From positions 3,906,001 through 3,970,000 of the forward strand of contig NZ_VFQE01000001.1 of NCBI RefSeq assembly GCF_006717095.1: a DNA stretch of 64,000 bases, written 5' to 3'. The position numbers were made by a program, and so were the translations under genes. The notes under the pieces are model-generated. The model was not told the DNA's origin. It saw nothing but the letters and a program-made list of their open reading frames with translations, and did no database searches. Of the stretch, positions 15,632 to 23,279 are shown one piece after another (the first letter of the stretch is position 1; each line of letters opens with the position of its first letter). The stretch comes from Blastococcus colisei (GTDB lineage: Bacteria; Actinomycetota; Actinomycetes; Mycobacteriales; Geodermatophilaceae).

Positions 15632-17104
15632 TCAGTCGTCTCCCTCCTCCTCGTCGTCGTCGCCGTTGCCCCTGCCCTCGTCGCCGTTGCCCCTGCCGTC
15701 GTTGCCGTTGCCGTCGTTGCCGTTGCCGTTGCCGTTGTTCTCGTCCTCCGGCGGTGCCGGCGGAACGGGTGCGGGTGCGGGTGCGGGTGCGGGTGCGACG
15801 GCGTAGGACAGCGTCACGGTGGTGTCCGGCGGGAGATCCCCCTCCGGCGTGGCGGCCGTGACCAGCCCGGCTGCCACGTCGGCGGTCTCCACCGGCGCGA
15901 GCTGCACCTGAAGTCCTCGGCCGACCAGCTCCGCCTGGACCTCGTCGACCGGCCGGCCGATCAGATCGGCGGCGAGGACGGCGACCGTCGTCGGCGCACT
16001 CGTCGGCGCACTCGTGGGTTCACTCGTGGGTTCACTCGTGGGTTCACTCGTCGGCTCCTCCGACGACGGCTGGTCGCCCGTGGCGCCCTGGCCGTTCATC
16101 AGCACGCCGGCGAGGACGACGACCAGGAGGACGGCGAGTGCGCCGACCAGCATCGCGACGGGCGCGCGGCGGGCACGCCCCGTCCGCGGCCCGGCCGATA
16201 CGGACGCCGGCAGCGGAGGAGGGATCGGGAGCACCGCGGTGCGGGTCCCTCCGGCCACACCGATCGGTGCCGTCGCGCCGACGTCGGTGGCCGCGCCCAC
16301 TGCGGCGCGCAGCGCGGCCCCGTCGGGGTACCGCGCCGCCGGGTCCTTGGCCATCGCCCGCTCGACCAGCCCGCGGACCCCGGCCGGCACGTCCGGTGGC
16401 AGCGGCTGGGGCTGTTCGCGGATCTGCATGAGCGCGATCTGGACGGAGTTCTCCCCGTCGAACGCCCGACGGCCGGCGAGGCACTCGTAGGCCACCGTCC
16501 CGAGGGCGTAGACGTCGCTGGCCGGCGTCGCCTTCCCGCCCTCGGCCTGCTCCGGGGAGAGGTAGTGCGCAGTGCCCACGACCTGACCGGTGCCGGTCAG
16601 GGGCACGCTGGACGCGGACCAGGCGATGCCGAAGTCGGTGATCTTGACGACCCCGTCGGTGCGGACCAGCACGTTGCCCGGCTTGATGTCGCGGTGGACC
16701 ACACCGGCCTCGTGGGCGGCGGCGAGCGCGGCGGAGGTCTGCCGGAGGATGTCCAGCGTGTGCGCGGCGTCCAGCCGCCCCTCCCGCTCCAGCAGGGCTG
16801 ACAGCGTCTCCCCCTCGACGAGCTCCATCACCAGGTAGGCGAGATTCTCGCCGTCCACCTGCAGCTCGCCGTAGTCGAAGACGGACGCGATGTTCGGATG
16901 GTGCAGTGCCGCGGTGTGCTGGGCCTCGGCGCGGAAGCGGGCGCGGAAGGTGGCGTCCTCGGTGAACTCGCTCCGGAGCACCTTCACCGCCACGGGCCGC
17001 TCGAGCAGCGTGTCGCGCGCCCGCCAGACCCGGCCCATCCCGCCGCTGGCCAGCGGCACCAGGAGCTCGTACCGGTCGCCGAGCAGGCGGCTGCGCGGTT
17101 CCAC
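15632..17104 (-). CDS. PknB-like Ser/Thr protein kinase with PASTA domain
   Basis: A 490-residue membrane kinase. The kinase domain (about residues 10-270) has the glycine loop LASGGMGRVW, Lys41 in VAVKVL, the catalytic loop HRDIKPGN (Asp139) and DFG at 157-159. A Pro-rich juxtamembrane stretch, one helix (about 316-335) and a Thr/Ser/Pro/Glu repeat (EPTS units) lead to one PASTA domain (about 375-440: LIGRPVDEVQAELVGRGLQV). Such kinases sense cell-wall fragments outside and phosphorylate division and wall proteins inside. The extracellular tail after the PASTA domain is unusual: AP repeats, then an Asn/Gly/Asp-rich acidic end. Confidence 0.93.
   Translation of the reverse strand: MEPRSRLLGDRYELLVPLASGGMGRVWRARDTLLERPVAVKVLRSEFTEDATFRARFRAEAQHTAALHHPNIASVFDYGELQVDGENLAYLVMELVEGETLSALLEREGRLDAAHTLDILRQTSAALAAAHEAGVVHRDIKPGNVLVRTDGVVKITDFGIAWSASSVPLTGTGQVVGTAHYLSPEQAEGGKATPASDVYALGTVAYECLAGRRAFDGENSVQIALMQIREQPQPLPPDVPAGVRGLVERAMAKDPAARYPDGAALRAAVGAATDVGATAPIGVAGGTRTAVLPIPPPLPASVSAGPRTGRARRAPVAMLVGALAVLLVVVLAGVLMNGQGATGDQPSSEEPTSEPTSEPTSEPTSAPTSAPTTVAVLAADLIGRPVDEVQAELVGRGLQVQLAPVETADVAAGLVTAATPEGDLPPDTTVTLSYAVAPAPAPAPAPVPPAPPEDENNGNGNGNDGNGNDGRGNGDEGRGNGDDDEEEGDD
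15994..16054. repeat. In-frame 12-bp tandem repeats in the kinase gene
   Basis: About five 12-base units (TTCACTCGTGGG and close variants GGCGCACTCGTC) encode the (EPTS)n/(APTS)n linker between the membrane helix and the PASTA domain. Since each unit is four codons, copy changes only lengthen or shorten the linker. Confidence 0.8.
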
Positions 17105-17215
17105 GGTCCTCCCCCGGCGCTCGACTGGCTTCCCTCGGACCCCGCCAGCCTGCCAGCACCCTGTTCCGGCGGCCCGGCAACGCCCCGTTCGGGTGACCGC
17201 GGGTGCGCCGCGAGC

Positions 17216-17761
17216 TCAGGGGCCGGGCGGTGATCCCCGCTCGGCGCCGAGTCTGGCGAGGACCTCGGCCACCACGACGTCCGGTGCGCCCTCGCCGGAG
17301 ATGCTCGTCCCCGGCTCGTCCTCCTGCAGCGGCTGCAGCGTGGCCAACTGGCTCTCCACCAGGGACGACGGCATGAAGTGGCCGGTGCGGTGCTCCACCC
17401 GTTCCCGCAGCAGCTGCGCGTCCACCGTGACGTGGGCGAACCAGACCGACGGGTGCCCCTCGCGCAACAGGTCCCGGTAGCTCCGCTTCAGTGCCGAGCA
17501 GGTGACGACGACGGATGTCCCCGCCTCCTCGTGCTCCCCGATCCAGGCGGCCAGCCTGCGCAGCCAGGGCCACCGGTCGTCGTCGTCCAGCGGTTGGCCG
17601 CTGCGCATCTTCTCCACGTTGGCCTTCGGGTGGAACTCGTCCCCCTCGGCGAACTTCCATCCCAGCCGCTGGACGAGGCCGGTCGCGACCGTCGACTTCC
17701 CCGACCCCGACACCCCCATGACGACGACGGACGTGGTTGCCACCTGGGCATCGGACTGCAT
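17216..17761 (-). CDS. gntK: Gluconokinase
   Basis: The 181-residue protein starts at ATG 17761 and matches the bacterial gluconokinase length. The Walker A motif GVSGSGKST is at residues 16-24. It is followed by family motifs FAEGDEFHPKANVEKM, DDDRWPWLRRL, VVTCSALKRSYRDLLR and RTGHFMPSSLVESQLATL. It phosphorylates D-gluconate with ATP to 6-phosphogluconate in the cytoplasm, feeding the pentose phosphate route. It stands alone; no gluconate permease or regulator is adjacent. A longer reading from 17836 has no family support. Confidence 0.93.
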   Translation of the reverse strand: MQSDAQVATTSVVVMGVSGSGKSTVATGLVQRLGWKFAEGDEFHPKANVEKMRSGQPLDDDDRWPWLRRLAAWIGEHEEAGTSVVVTCSALKRSYRDLLREGHPSVWFAHVTVDAQLLRERVEHRTGHFMPSSLVESQLATLQPLQEDEPGTSISGEGAPDVVVAEVLARLGAERGSPPGP

Positions 17762-18389
17762 GGGCCGACCGTAGGCCCGCAGGCCGCCCCCCGGCACCTC
17801 GTCCGTCGACGAACACGCAGATGAGAGCAGCCTCATCGGCGTCTCACCCGGCCGTCACCGCGACGGTGCATCGTCCTCCGGTGCCCTCCTCCCTCGCGAA
17901 CGCGGATGCCGGACACGCAGCGGCATGGCCCGCCTCCCTCCAGCTGCTGCCGCCGTGGTCTCCCCCCTGCCGTGCCCATCGGCCTTGCCGACCTCGAGGC
18001 CGTCGGGCTCCGACACGCCGGTCGGCGAGCCGATCCCACCGGCGGACCCGGTCCCGACCACTTCGGGCGCCGTGGACGACGATCGGGCTCCGGACGGGCC
18101 CAGGCGGGATCGTCGACCTTCCGGCACGCGCCGCCGAGGGCCGTCGACGTGACGAACGGCGCACAACCCTTCCCTCACGTGACGGACGAGTGTGCGGCAG
18201 ACTGTCCGTGACGCCGCGCCACCGTCCAGGCGCACCGATGCACCACTCGGCTGATCCCGACCGCATCGCTGCCACCGGTGGCGCGCCCCAGACCTCCGGG
18301 TGCACCGCCGCACCCGACCACAGGACTCGGCACTGCTGCCGGTGCCGCTCCGCCTGCGTTCTCCGGACGCACGAACCTGGAACGGAACC
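17762..18389. other. Long intergenic region without recognised gene
   Basis: About 630 bp between the divergent gluconokinase and SulP genes. ORFs here give only arginine/proline-rich low-complexity readings with no ribosome site or family pattern. I see no RNA or clear operator. Promoters for both flanking genes must lie here. Confidence 0.4.
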
Positions 18390-19880
18390 ATGTCTTCTGC
18401 TCTGCCCGCGCTGCCCAGGCCGCGCCTGACCCGGCCCCCCTGGCTCTCGCCCCGGACCGCCCGTACGGAGATCCTCGCCGGTCTCGTGGTGGCGCTCGCG
18501 CTCATCCCCGAGGCGATCAGCTTCTCGATCCTCGCCGGCGTCGACCCGCGGGTGGGTCTCTTCTCCTCTTTCGTGATGGCCGTGGTGATCGCCTTCACCG
18601 GTGGCCGCCCGGCCATGATCACCGCCGCCACCGGCGCGATCGCCCTCGTGGTCGCGCCACTCGCTCTCGAGTACGGCGTCGAGTACCTGTTCGCCGCGGT
18701 CATCCTGGGCGGGATATTCCAGATCCTGCTCGCTGCAGCCGGCGTCGCGCGGCTGATGCGGTTCATCCCGCGCAGCGTCATGGTGGGCTTCGTCAACGCC
18801 TTGGCGATCCTGATCTTCGCCGCGCAGCTGCCGCAGTTGATCGACGTGCCGTGGCTGGTCTACCCGATGGTCGCCGCAGGCCTGGCGATCATCTTCCTGC
18901 TGCCTCGCATCACGAAGGCGATCCCCGCACCGCTGGTCTCCATCGTCGTGCTCACCGTGCTGACGGTGGCCGCCGGCTTCACCCTGCCGAACGTCGGCGG
19001 TGAGGGCGAGCTGCCCGACGCTCTGCCGTTCTTCGGCCTGCCCGGCATCCCGCTGACCTTCGAGACCCTCGGCATCATCGCGCCCTACGCGCTCGGCGTC
19101 GCGCTGGTCGGGCTGATGGAGTCGCTGATGACGGCGAAGCTCGTCGACGACCTCACCGACACCCCCTCCGACAAGACCCGCGAGTCATGGGGTCAGGGCG
19201 TGGCCAACATGGCCTCAGGCTTCTTCGGCGGCATGGGCGGCTGCGCGATGATCGGCCAGACGATGATCAACGTGAAGTCCGGCGCCCGCACCCGGCTCTC
19301 GACCTTCCTCGCCGGCGTGTTGCTGCTGGTCCTCGTCGTGGCCCTCGGCGACATCGTCAGCATCATCCCGATGGCCGCGCTCGTCGCCGTCATGATCTTC
19401 GTGGCGATCGCGACCTTCGACTGGCACAGCCTGCAGACGATCCACACGATGCCCAAGAGCGAGACCACCGTGATGCTCTCGACGGTCGCGGTCACGCTGT
19501 TCACGCACAACCTGGCGATCGGCGTCGGCGTCGGCGTCCTCGTGGCCTGCGTGCTCTTCGCCCAGCGGATCGCCCACCTGGTCGACGTCACCAGCGTGAC
19601 CGACCCCGACGGCAGCACCCGCTACTACACCGTGCACGGGGCGCTGTTCTTCGCCTCCAGCAACGACCTCTACACCCAGTTCGACTACGCCGGCGACCCG
19701 GAGAACGTGGTCATCGACCTCTCGAACGCCCACATCTGGGATGCCTCGACGGTCGCCGCGCTCGACGCCATCACCCACAAGTACGAGACGCGCGGCAAGA
19801 AGGTCGAGATCGTCGGACTCAACGGGCACTCCTTCGACCGGTACGAGCGGCACACCGGCCAGCTCGCGGGCGCCCACTGA
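18390..19880 (+). CDS. SulP-family anion transporter with STAS domain
   Basis: The 496-residue inner-membrane protein (ATG 18390) shows the SulP core: LIPEAISFSILAGVDPRVGLFSS, GRPAMITAATGAIALVV, RSVMVGFVNALAILIF, and the GFFGGMGGCAMIGQTMINVKSG region, with about 12 helices. A C-terminal STAS domain (about residues 410-490, VVIDLSNAHIWDASTVAALD) completes it. Family members move sulfate, bicarbonate or other anions, usually with Na+ or H+; the substrate cannot be fixed. Its stop overlaps by one base the start of a MerR regulator, which likely controls it. Confidence 0.92.
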   Translation: MSSALPALPRPRLTRPPWLSPRTARTEILAGLVVALALIPEAISFSILAGVDPRVGLFSSFVMAVVIAFTGGRPAMITAATGAIALVVAPLALEYGVEYLFAAVILGGIFQILLAAAGVARLMRFIPRSVMVGFVNALAILIFAAQLPQLIDVPWLVYPMVAAGLAIIFLLPRITKAIPAPLVSIVVLTVLTVAAGFTLPNVGGEGELPDALPFFGLPGIPLTFETLGIIAPYALGVALVGLMESLMTAKLVDDLTDTPSDKTRESWGQGVANMASGFFGGMGGCAMIGQTMINVKSGARTRLSTFLAGVLLLVLVVALGDIVSIIPMAALVAVMIFVAIATFDWHSLQTIHTMPKSETTVMLSTVAVTLFTHNLAIGVGVGVLVACVLFAQRIAHLVDVTSVTDPDGSTRYYTVHGALFFASSNDLYTQFDYAGDPENVVIDLSNAHIWDASTVAALDAITHKYETRGKKVEIVGLNGHSFDRYERHTGQLAGAH

Positions 19881-20356
19881 TGGGCCCGCGGACCGGATCG
19901 ACCGTGCGGCAGCCCACCGATGGCACCACCCGCCGCGGGAAGCTCCACGAAGAGGGGGCGGCGGCGACTCCCCGGGGCGATCTGATGCAGATCGGGCAGG
20001 TGGCTGAGCGCACCGGCCTCAGCCTGCGGACCATCCGCTTCTACGAGGAGAACGGCCTGGTCATCCCGACCGCCCGCTCCGACGGCGGGTTCCGCCTGTA
20101 CAGCGAGGCCGACGTCGCCCGCCTCGACGTCGTCAAACGGATGAAGCCGCTGGGCTTCACGCTGGAGGAGATGCAGGAGCTGCTCGGCCTCCTGCACGAC
20201 CTCGAGCACGCCACCGCAGGCCGCTCGGAGCTGGTCGACCGCCTGCGCATGTTCCACGAGGCCGCCACCGCGCGGGTCACGGCGCTGCGCGAGCAGCTCG
20301 CGGTGGCCGAGGGCTTCGCCGGCAACCTCGCCGAGCACCTGCACAGCCAGCGCTGA
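19880..20356 (+). CDS. MerR-family regulator coupled to SulP
   Basis: An N-terminal MerR helix-turn-helix reads MQIGQVAERTGLSLRTIRFY, EENGLVIPTARSDGGFRLYSEADVARL (shown in parts). A dimerisation helix with LGFTLEEMQELLGLLHDLEHA follows. ATG at 19880 overlaps the SulP stop (TGATG) and gives 158 residues; ATG at 19985, right at the HTH, would give 123 and is the usual family start. Co-transcription with SulP suggests autoregulation and control of anion transport. No metal-binding cysteines are visible. Confidence 0.88.
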   Translation: MGPRTGSTVRQPTDGTTRRGKLHEEGAAATPRGDLMQIGQVAERTGLSLRTIRFYEENGLVIPTARSDGGFRLYSEADVARLDVVKRMKPLGFTLEEMQELLGLLHDLEHATAGRSELVDRLRMFHEAATARVTALREQLAVAEGFAGNLAEHLHSQR

Positions 20357-20362
20357 CCACCG

Positions 20363-21012
20363 GTGGGCCCGCGGTTCGAGGAGCTCGACCGGAGCCCCAC
20401 GCCGATCGGTGAGGTGAGTCTGCGTCGACGCCGCGACCCGGCCACCGGGAACGACGTCTTCGAGGCCGAGCTCGGCGACGAGCACCTCATGTCGTCGCTG
20501 TTCACCGTGCGCTCTAACCGGTGATCCGTTGGCACGAGCACGGCCTGGTCCCGATCGGACCCGCGCTCACCGGCGACGCTCGTTGCCGGTTCGTGCACGG
20601 GGACTTCTTCGCCATGGCGGACGGCGACGGGTTCGACCCCACGGCACCCGACCGGGTCTTCGACGCCGTGCTCGTCGACATCGACCACTCGCCCCGTCAC
20701 CTGCTCGACGACGGCAGCACCGGCTTCTACGGCGTGGACGGGAGCCGACGGCTGGCCGGGCGCGTACGGCCGGGTGGCGTCTTCGCGCTCTGGTCCAACG
20801 ACCCGCCCGACGACGAGTACCTCGCCGTGCTCCGGCAGGTGTTCGTCGACGTCGCCGCGGAGGTCGTCAGCTTCCCCAACCCGCTCCAGGGCCGCGTGGC
20901 GACCAATACGGTCTACCTGGCGACGGTTCGGCCTGGCGACAGCCATCACTCCGCCGGGCCATGCGCAAGGTCCCCCCACCCCGTCCGCAACGAGTTCGCA
21001 AGGAATCCGTAA
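20363..21012 (+). pseudogene. Spermidine-synthase-like gene with internal deletion
   Basis: Two pieces of a class I methyltransferase-fold, spermidine-synthase-like protein are joined out of frame. The first (GTG 20363: FEELDRSPTPIGEVSLRRRR, ELGDEHLMSSLFTV) ends at a stop after VRSNR near 20521. The second, from 20521, starts IRWHEHGLVPIGPAL and continues RCRFVHGDFFAM, VLVDIDHSPRHLL, GGVFALWSNDPPDDEYL to about VYLATV (20932). About 60 central residues that should hold the nucleotide-binding GGLGLG strand are missing. The reading after about 20940 to the stop at 21012 is not family-like. The protein cannot be functional. Confidence 0.8.
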
Positions 21013-21092
21013 GAGAGAGCCGTCTTCAGCTCGGCGCCGCCGGTGCCGATGGGGGTGGAGAAGAGTTCGTCAGCACCCGGGGGGCAGCACCA

Positions 21093-21425
21093 GTGATCGT
21101 CAGCAGCAAGTCAACCCTGCATGCCGGAGACCTGGTGGTGGCTGCCGAGGTCTCCGACGTGCTCGAGCGCCGCGGCGCGCTCGAGGATCCCCCCGTCTCG
21201 CTGGCGGTGTCCGACGCCGTCGCGCTCGGCATCGCCGGCATCTTCCGGAGCGACAGCGACTCCGGCCGGGTGATGCAGCGCTTCTACCGGAGCGGCTCCG
21301 TCGACAGCGACGAGCTCATCGAGGCGGCGCAGGTCGAGCAGGTCTTCGCCTCGCCCGAGGGCCATGCCTCGCTCTACTGCCTGATCGGCTGGGTGCGGAG
21401 CCGCATGTTCGAGGTGGCGCGCTAG
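21093..21425 (+). CDS. Hypothetical small actinobacterial protein
   Basis: The reading from GTG 21093 gives about 110 residues: IVSSKSTLHAGDLVVAAEVSD, ALEDPPVSLAVSDAVALGIAG, VMQRFYRSGSVDSDELIEAAQ, SLYCLIGWVRSRMFEVAR. The composition is balanced and codon use is typical, so it is probably real. No motif, signal or membrane helix is seen and the start is uncertain. It is the last chromosomal gene before the tRNA-derived left end of the island. Confidence 0.6.
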   Translation: MIVSSKSTLHAGDLVVAAEVSDVLERRGALEDPPVSLAVSDAVALGIAGIFRSDSDSGRVMQRFYRSGSVDSDELIEAAQVEQVFASPEGHASLYCLIGWVRSRMFEVAR

Positions 21426-21444
21426 CAGTTCCCGAGAACGCGAG

Positions 21445-21473
21445 AGGGCGTCCCTCCGATGGAGGAACGCCCT
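21445..21473 (-). terminator. Stem-loop at the left junction, probably the original tRNA-Ala terminator
   Basis: Arms AGGGCGT (21445-21451) and ACGCCCT (21467-21473) enclose a second pairing CCTCC/GGAGG. It lies 7 bp outside the left tRNA-Ala fragment. I infer it is the native terminator of the tRNA gene, pushed 26 kb away by the island. The island brings a similar hairpin at 47494-47523. Confidence 0.65.
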
Positions 21474-21479
21474 GCTCTG

Positions 21480-21526
21480 CGGGGTGGAGCTGAGGGGACT
21501 CGAACCCCTGACCCCCACACTGCCAG
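21480..21526 (-). repeat. Left attachment site: duplicated 3' part of tRNA-Ala
   Basis: These 47 bp are identical to 47529-47575. On the minus strand they are the 3' 42 bases of tRNA-Ala (from the anticodon arm to the discriminator base) plus 5 following bases. After 21526 the sequence departs from tRNA. It marks the left end of the inserted element. Confidence 0.93.
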
Positions 21527-21629
21527 GCCGTCATGATCGCGTTCGTGGCGGTTCGCTGGGGTTCCGTAAGCCGACTGAGCTGTAGGTTTGGACGAGGGCG
21601 GATTTTGGCGCACGACCACGAACGAGCTC

Positions 21630-21653
21630 AACTGCAACCAGAACTGCAACCAG
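21630..21653. repeat. Paired 12-mer near left end (putative integrase/Xis arm site)
   Basis: Two tandem copies of AACTGCAACCAG. The same pair, with one base different, occurs at 47462-47485 close to the right end and in the same orientation. The position inside both ends suits arm-type binding sites of a tyrosine integrase or its excisionase. This role is inferred from position only. Confidence 0.55.
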
Positions 21654-21694
21654 CTCCGGACGCCGCAAACCGGAGGTTCAAGGGGAGGGCAGAC

Positions 21695-23251
21695 TCACAT
21701 CTGTCCGTTCGACTGGACCTTGAAGCTCGTCGCGTCCTGGATCATGCCGAGGCTTGTGAGGCGGAAGGACTTCGCCGCGCCTCCTGGCAATCCGTTGACG
21801 GCGCCGTCCGCTGTGCCAACGATGCGCCCGGCCCCGTCGAGAAAGGTGGCGCCCAGGAGAACGACGTTCAGTGCGGTGCTGGACTCGTTGGTCAGCTCTC
21901 CTACTACGTCCGTACTGAAAGGCGTGTCCAGCCGACGGAGCCTGGACGCCACGAGGGTGTCCGTGAGACGGATCGTCTCGAGTTGCTGCTCAGTGTGATC
22001 CGCGGCCTGACCGGAACGGTCCTGAGGGGCCGCTGACTCCACCGACAAGTCGCTGACAATAAGGGGCGGCCGATCAAAGGTGCCCACGGTCCGCCACTGC
22101 TCTCCCTCGGTGTCCACGGTCAACCCCGCGTCACGGAGCCGGGCGGCGAAGTCCCTCCGGGACTCCACGTCGTCCCGCAACCGGATCGTGTGGATCCCTG
22201 CGGTGTCGCTGAGGTCACGGGTGGCGCCCACCTCCACGATCACGACACGTTCACGACCGAGAGCCATAGCCATTCCCGCCTCGAAGATGACGTTAAGGCG
22301 GGCCTGACCGGTCGGCCGCAGCTCGTCCGGGCCGTCTCGATCCTGACGGAAGACTGGGCGCACATATCCGACGTCGTCGGGGGTCAGCAGAACGACCACG
22401 GCGTCGGCCATGTTCATGCCGGCCCTCACAATGTCCCCGGTATAGGGCGTGCCGCCCCCACGGGCCCGGCTGGCAGCTTCCCGCCACGTGACCACTCGGA
22501 GGTCGAAGGCGCGCAGCAGCTCGATGAGCGCGTCGCGAGCCTTATGGTCACGGCCGTGCACCAGGAAGATGATTCGGTTGCTCACGCTGCTCCTCGAGTC
22601 GGGCTGTCCTGTGCCGCGCGCGGCCACGACGGAAAGCGGCGGCGCATCCGCGCCGCCGAGCGTCTGGGACGGAGGATGAGCCCGGGTCCAGAAATCTTCC
22701 ACGTCGGCTACTCCGCGAAACCGGCGGACACTGCGATCGATACTGAACGACCATGCATCCGGCGCCACACCGTGGCTGGCGGCCTTCCAGCCCCAGTTCT
22801 CCGTCCGAAGCAACGCGCCTACCCGGGCCAGCAGCAACGCACGATCCGCGACGGGCTGCTGTACCTCCCGGGCTAGGTCGGACGCGGTGAAGGCGAGTTC
22901 GGCCTCTCGATCGTCCGCCGGTGGCTCCCAGGCTCGCTGCATTTGGGCGGCCAATGCAACCGCGGCAACAACCAGTCGCAGGTACTCCGCGGAGCCCTCT
23001 GCTGCCGCAGCCCCGGCGACGGTCAAGCCGACGGTCTCCTCATCGGAGGTCACCCGCCCTGGATGAACGCCGTAGAGCAGCGGAGCTGGCACGTCGGGCA
23101 AGGCCTCCTCAAAGGCTAGGTCATGCAGGCGATCCAGCCGATTGGCGACCTGTCCCACCGTCGGCCAGTTGCCCAGCTGCTCGAACACGTCCCATACGCC
23201 CTGAACCAGCCGTCTGCCGTCGTCAGATCCTGGTTTCGGCATCACTGGCAC
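21695..23251 (-). CDS. TIR-like (CAP12/Pycsar-type) nucleotide-binding effector with FxLYD-like C-terminus
   Basis: The 518-residue protein has a helical N-terminal part (about 1-210) without a recognised family. The TIR-like domain (about 225-360) follows: IIFLVHGRDHKARDALIELL, TGDIVRAGMNMADAVVVLLTPDD, and NVIFEAGMAMALGRERVVIVE, with Glu324 in the position of the NADase glutamate. A C-terminal beta domain (about 440-515, VVGELTNESSTALNVVLLGATF) resembles FxLYD. TIR domains of this class deplete NAD+ or bind cyclic nucleotides in phage defence. The start follows the hsdR stop by 28 bp on the same strand, so it is probably an abortive-infection effector co-expressed with the restriction subunit. 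Confidence 0.82.
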   Translation of the reverse strand: MPVMPKPGSDDGRRLVQGVWDVFEQLGNWPTVGQVANRLDRLHDLAFEEALPDVPAPLLYGVHPGRVTSDEETVGLTVAGAAAAEGSAEYLRLVVAAVALAAQMQRAWEPPADDREAELAFTASDLAREVQQPVADRALLLARVGALLRTENWGWKAASHGVAPDAWSFSIDRSVRRFRGVADVEDFWTRAHPPSQTLGGADAPPLSVVAARGTGQPDSRSSVSNRIIFLVHGRDHKARDALIELLRAFDLRVVTWREAASRARGGGTPYTGDIVRAGMNMADAVVVLLTPDDVGYVRPVFRQDRDGPDELRPTGQARLNVIFEAGMAMALGRERVVIVEVGATRDLSDTAGIHTIRLRDDVESRRDFAARLRDAGLTVDTEGEQWRTVGTFDRPPLIVSDLSVESAAPQDRSGQAADHTEQQLETIRLTDTLVASRLRRLDTPFSTDVVGELTNESSTALNVVLLGATFLDGAGRIVGTADGAVNGLPGGAAKSFRLTSLGMIQDATSFKVQSNGQM

Positions 23252-23279
23252 TCAGCGATTCTGGCGGACCACGGCGTCG

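Noticed and set aside
17762-18389. Hidden gene in the gluconokinase-SulP gap
   Set aside because: All frames are Arg/Pro-rich with no ribosome site or motif.
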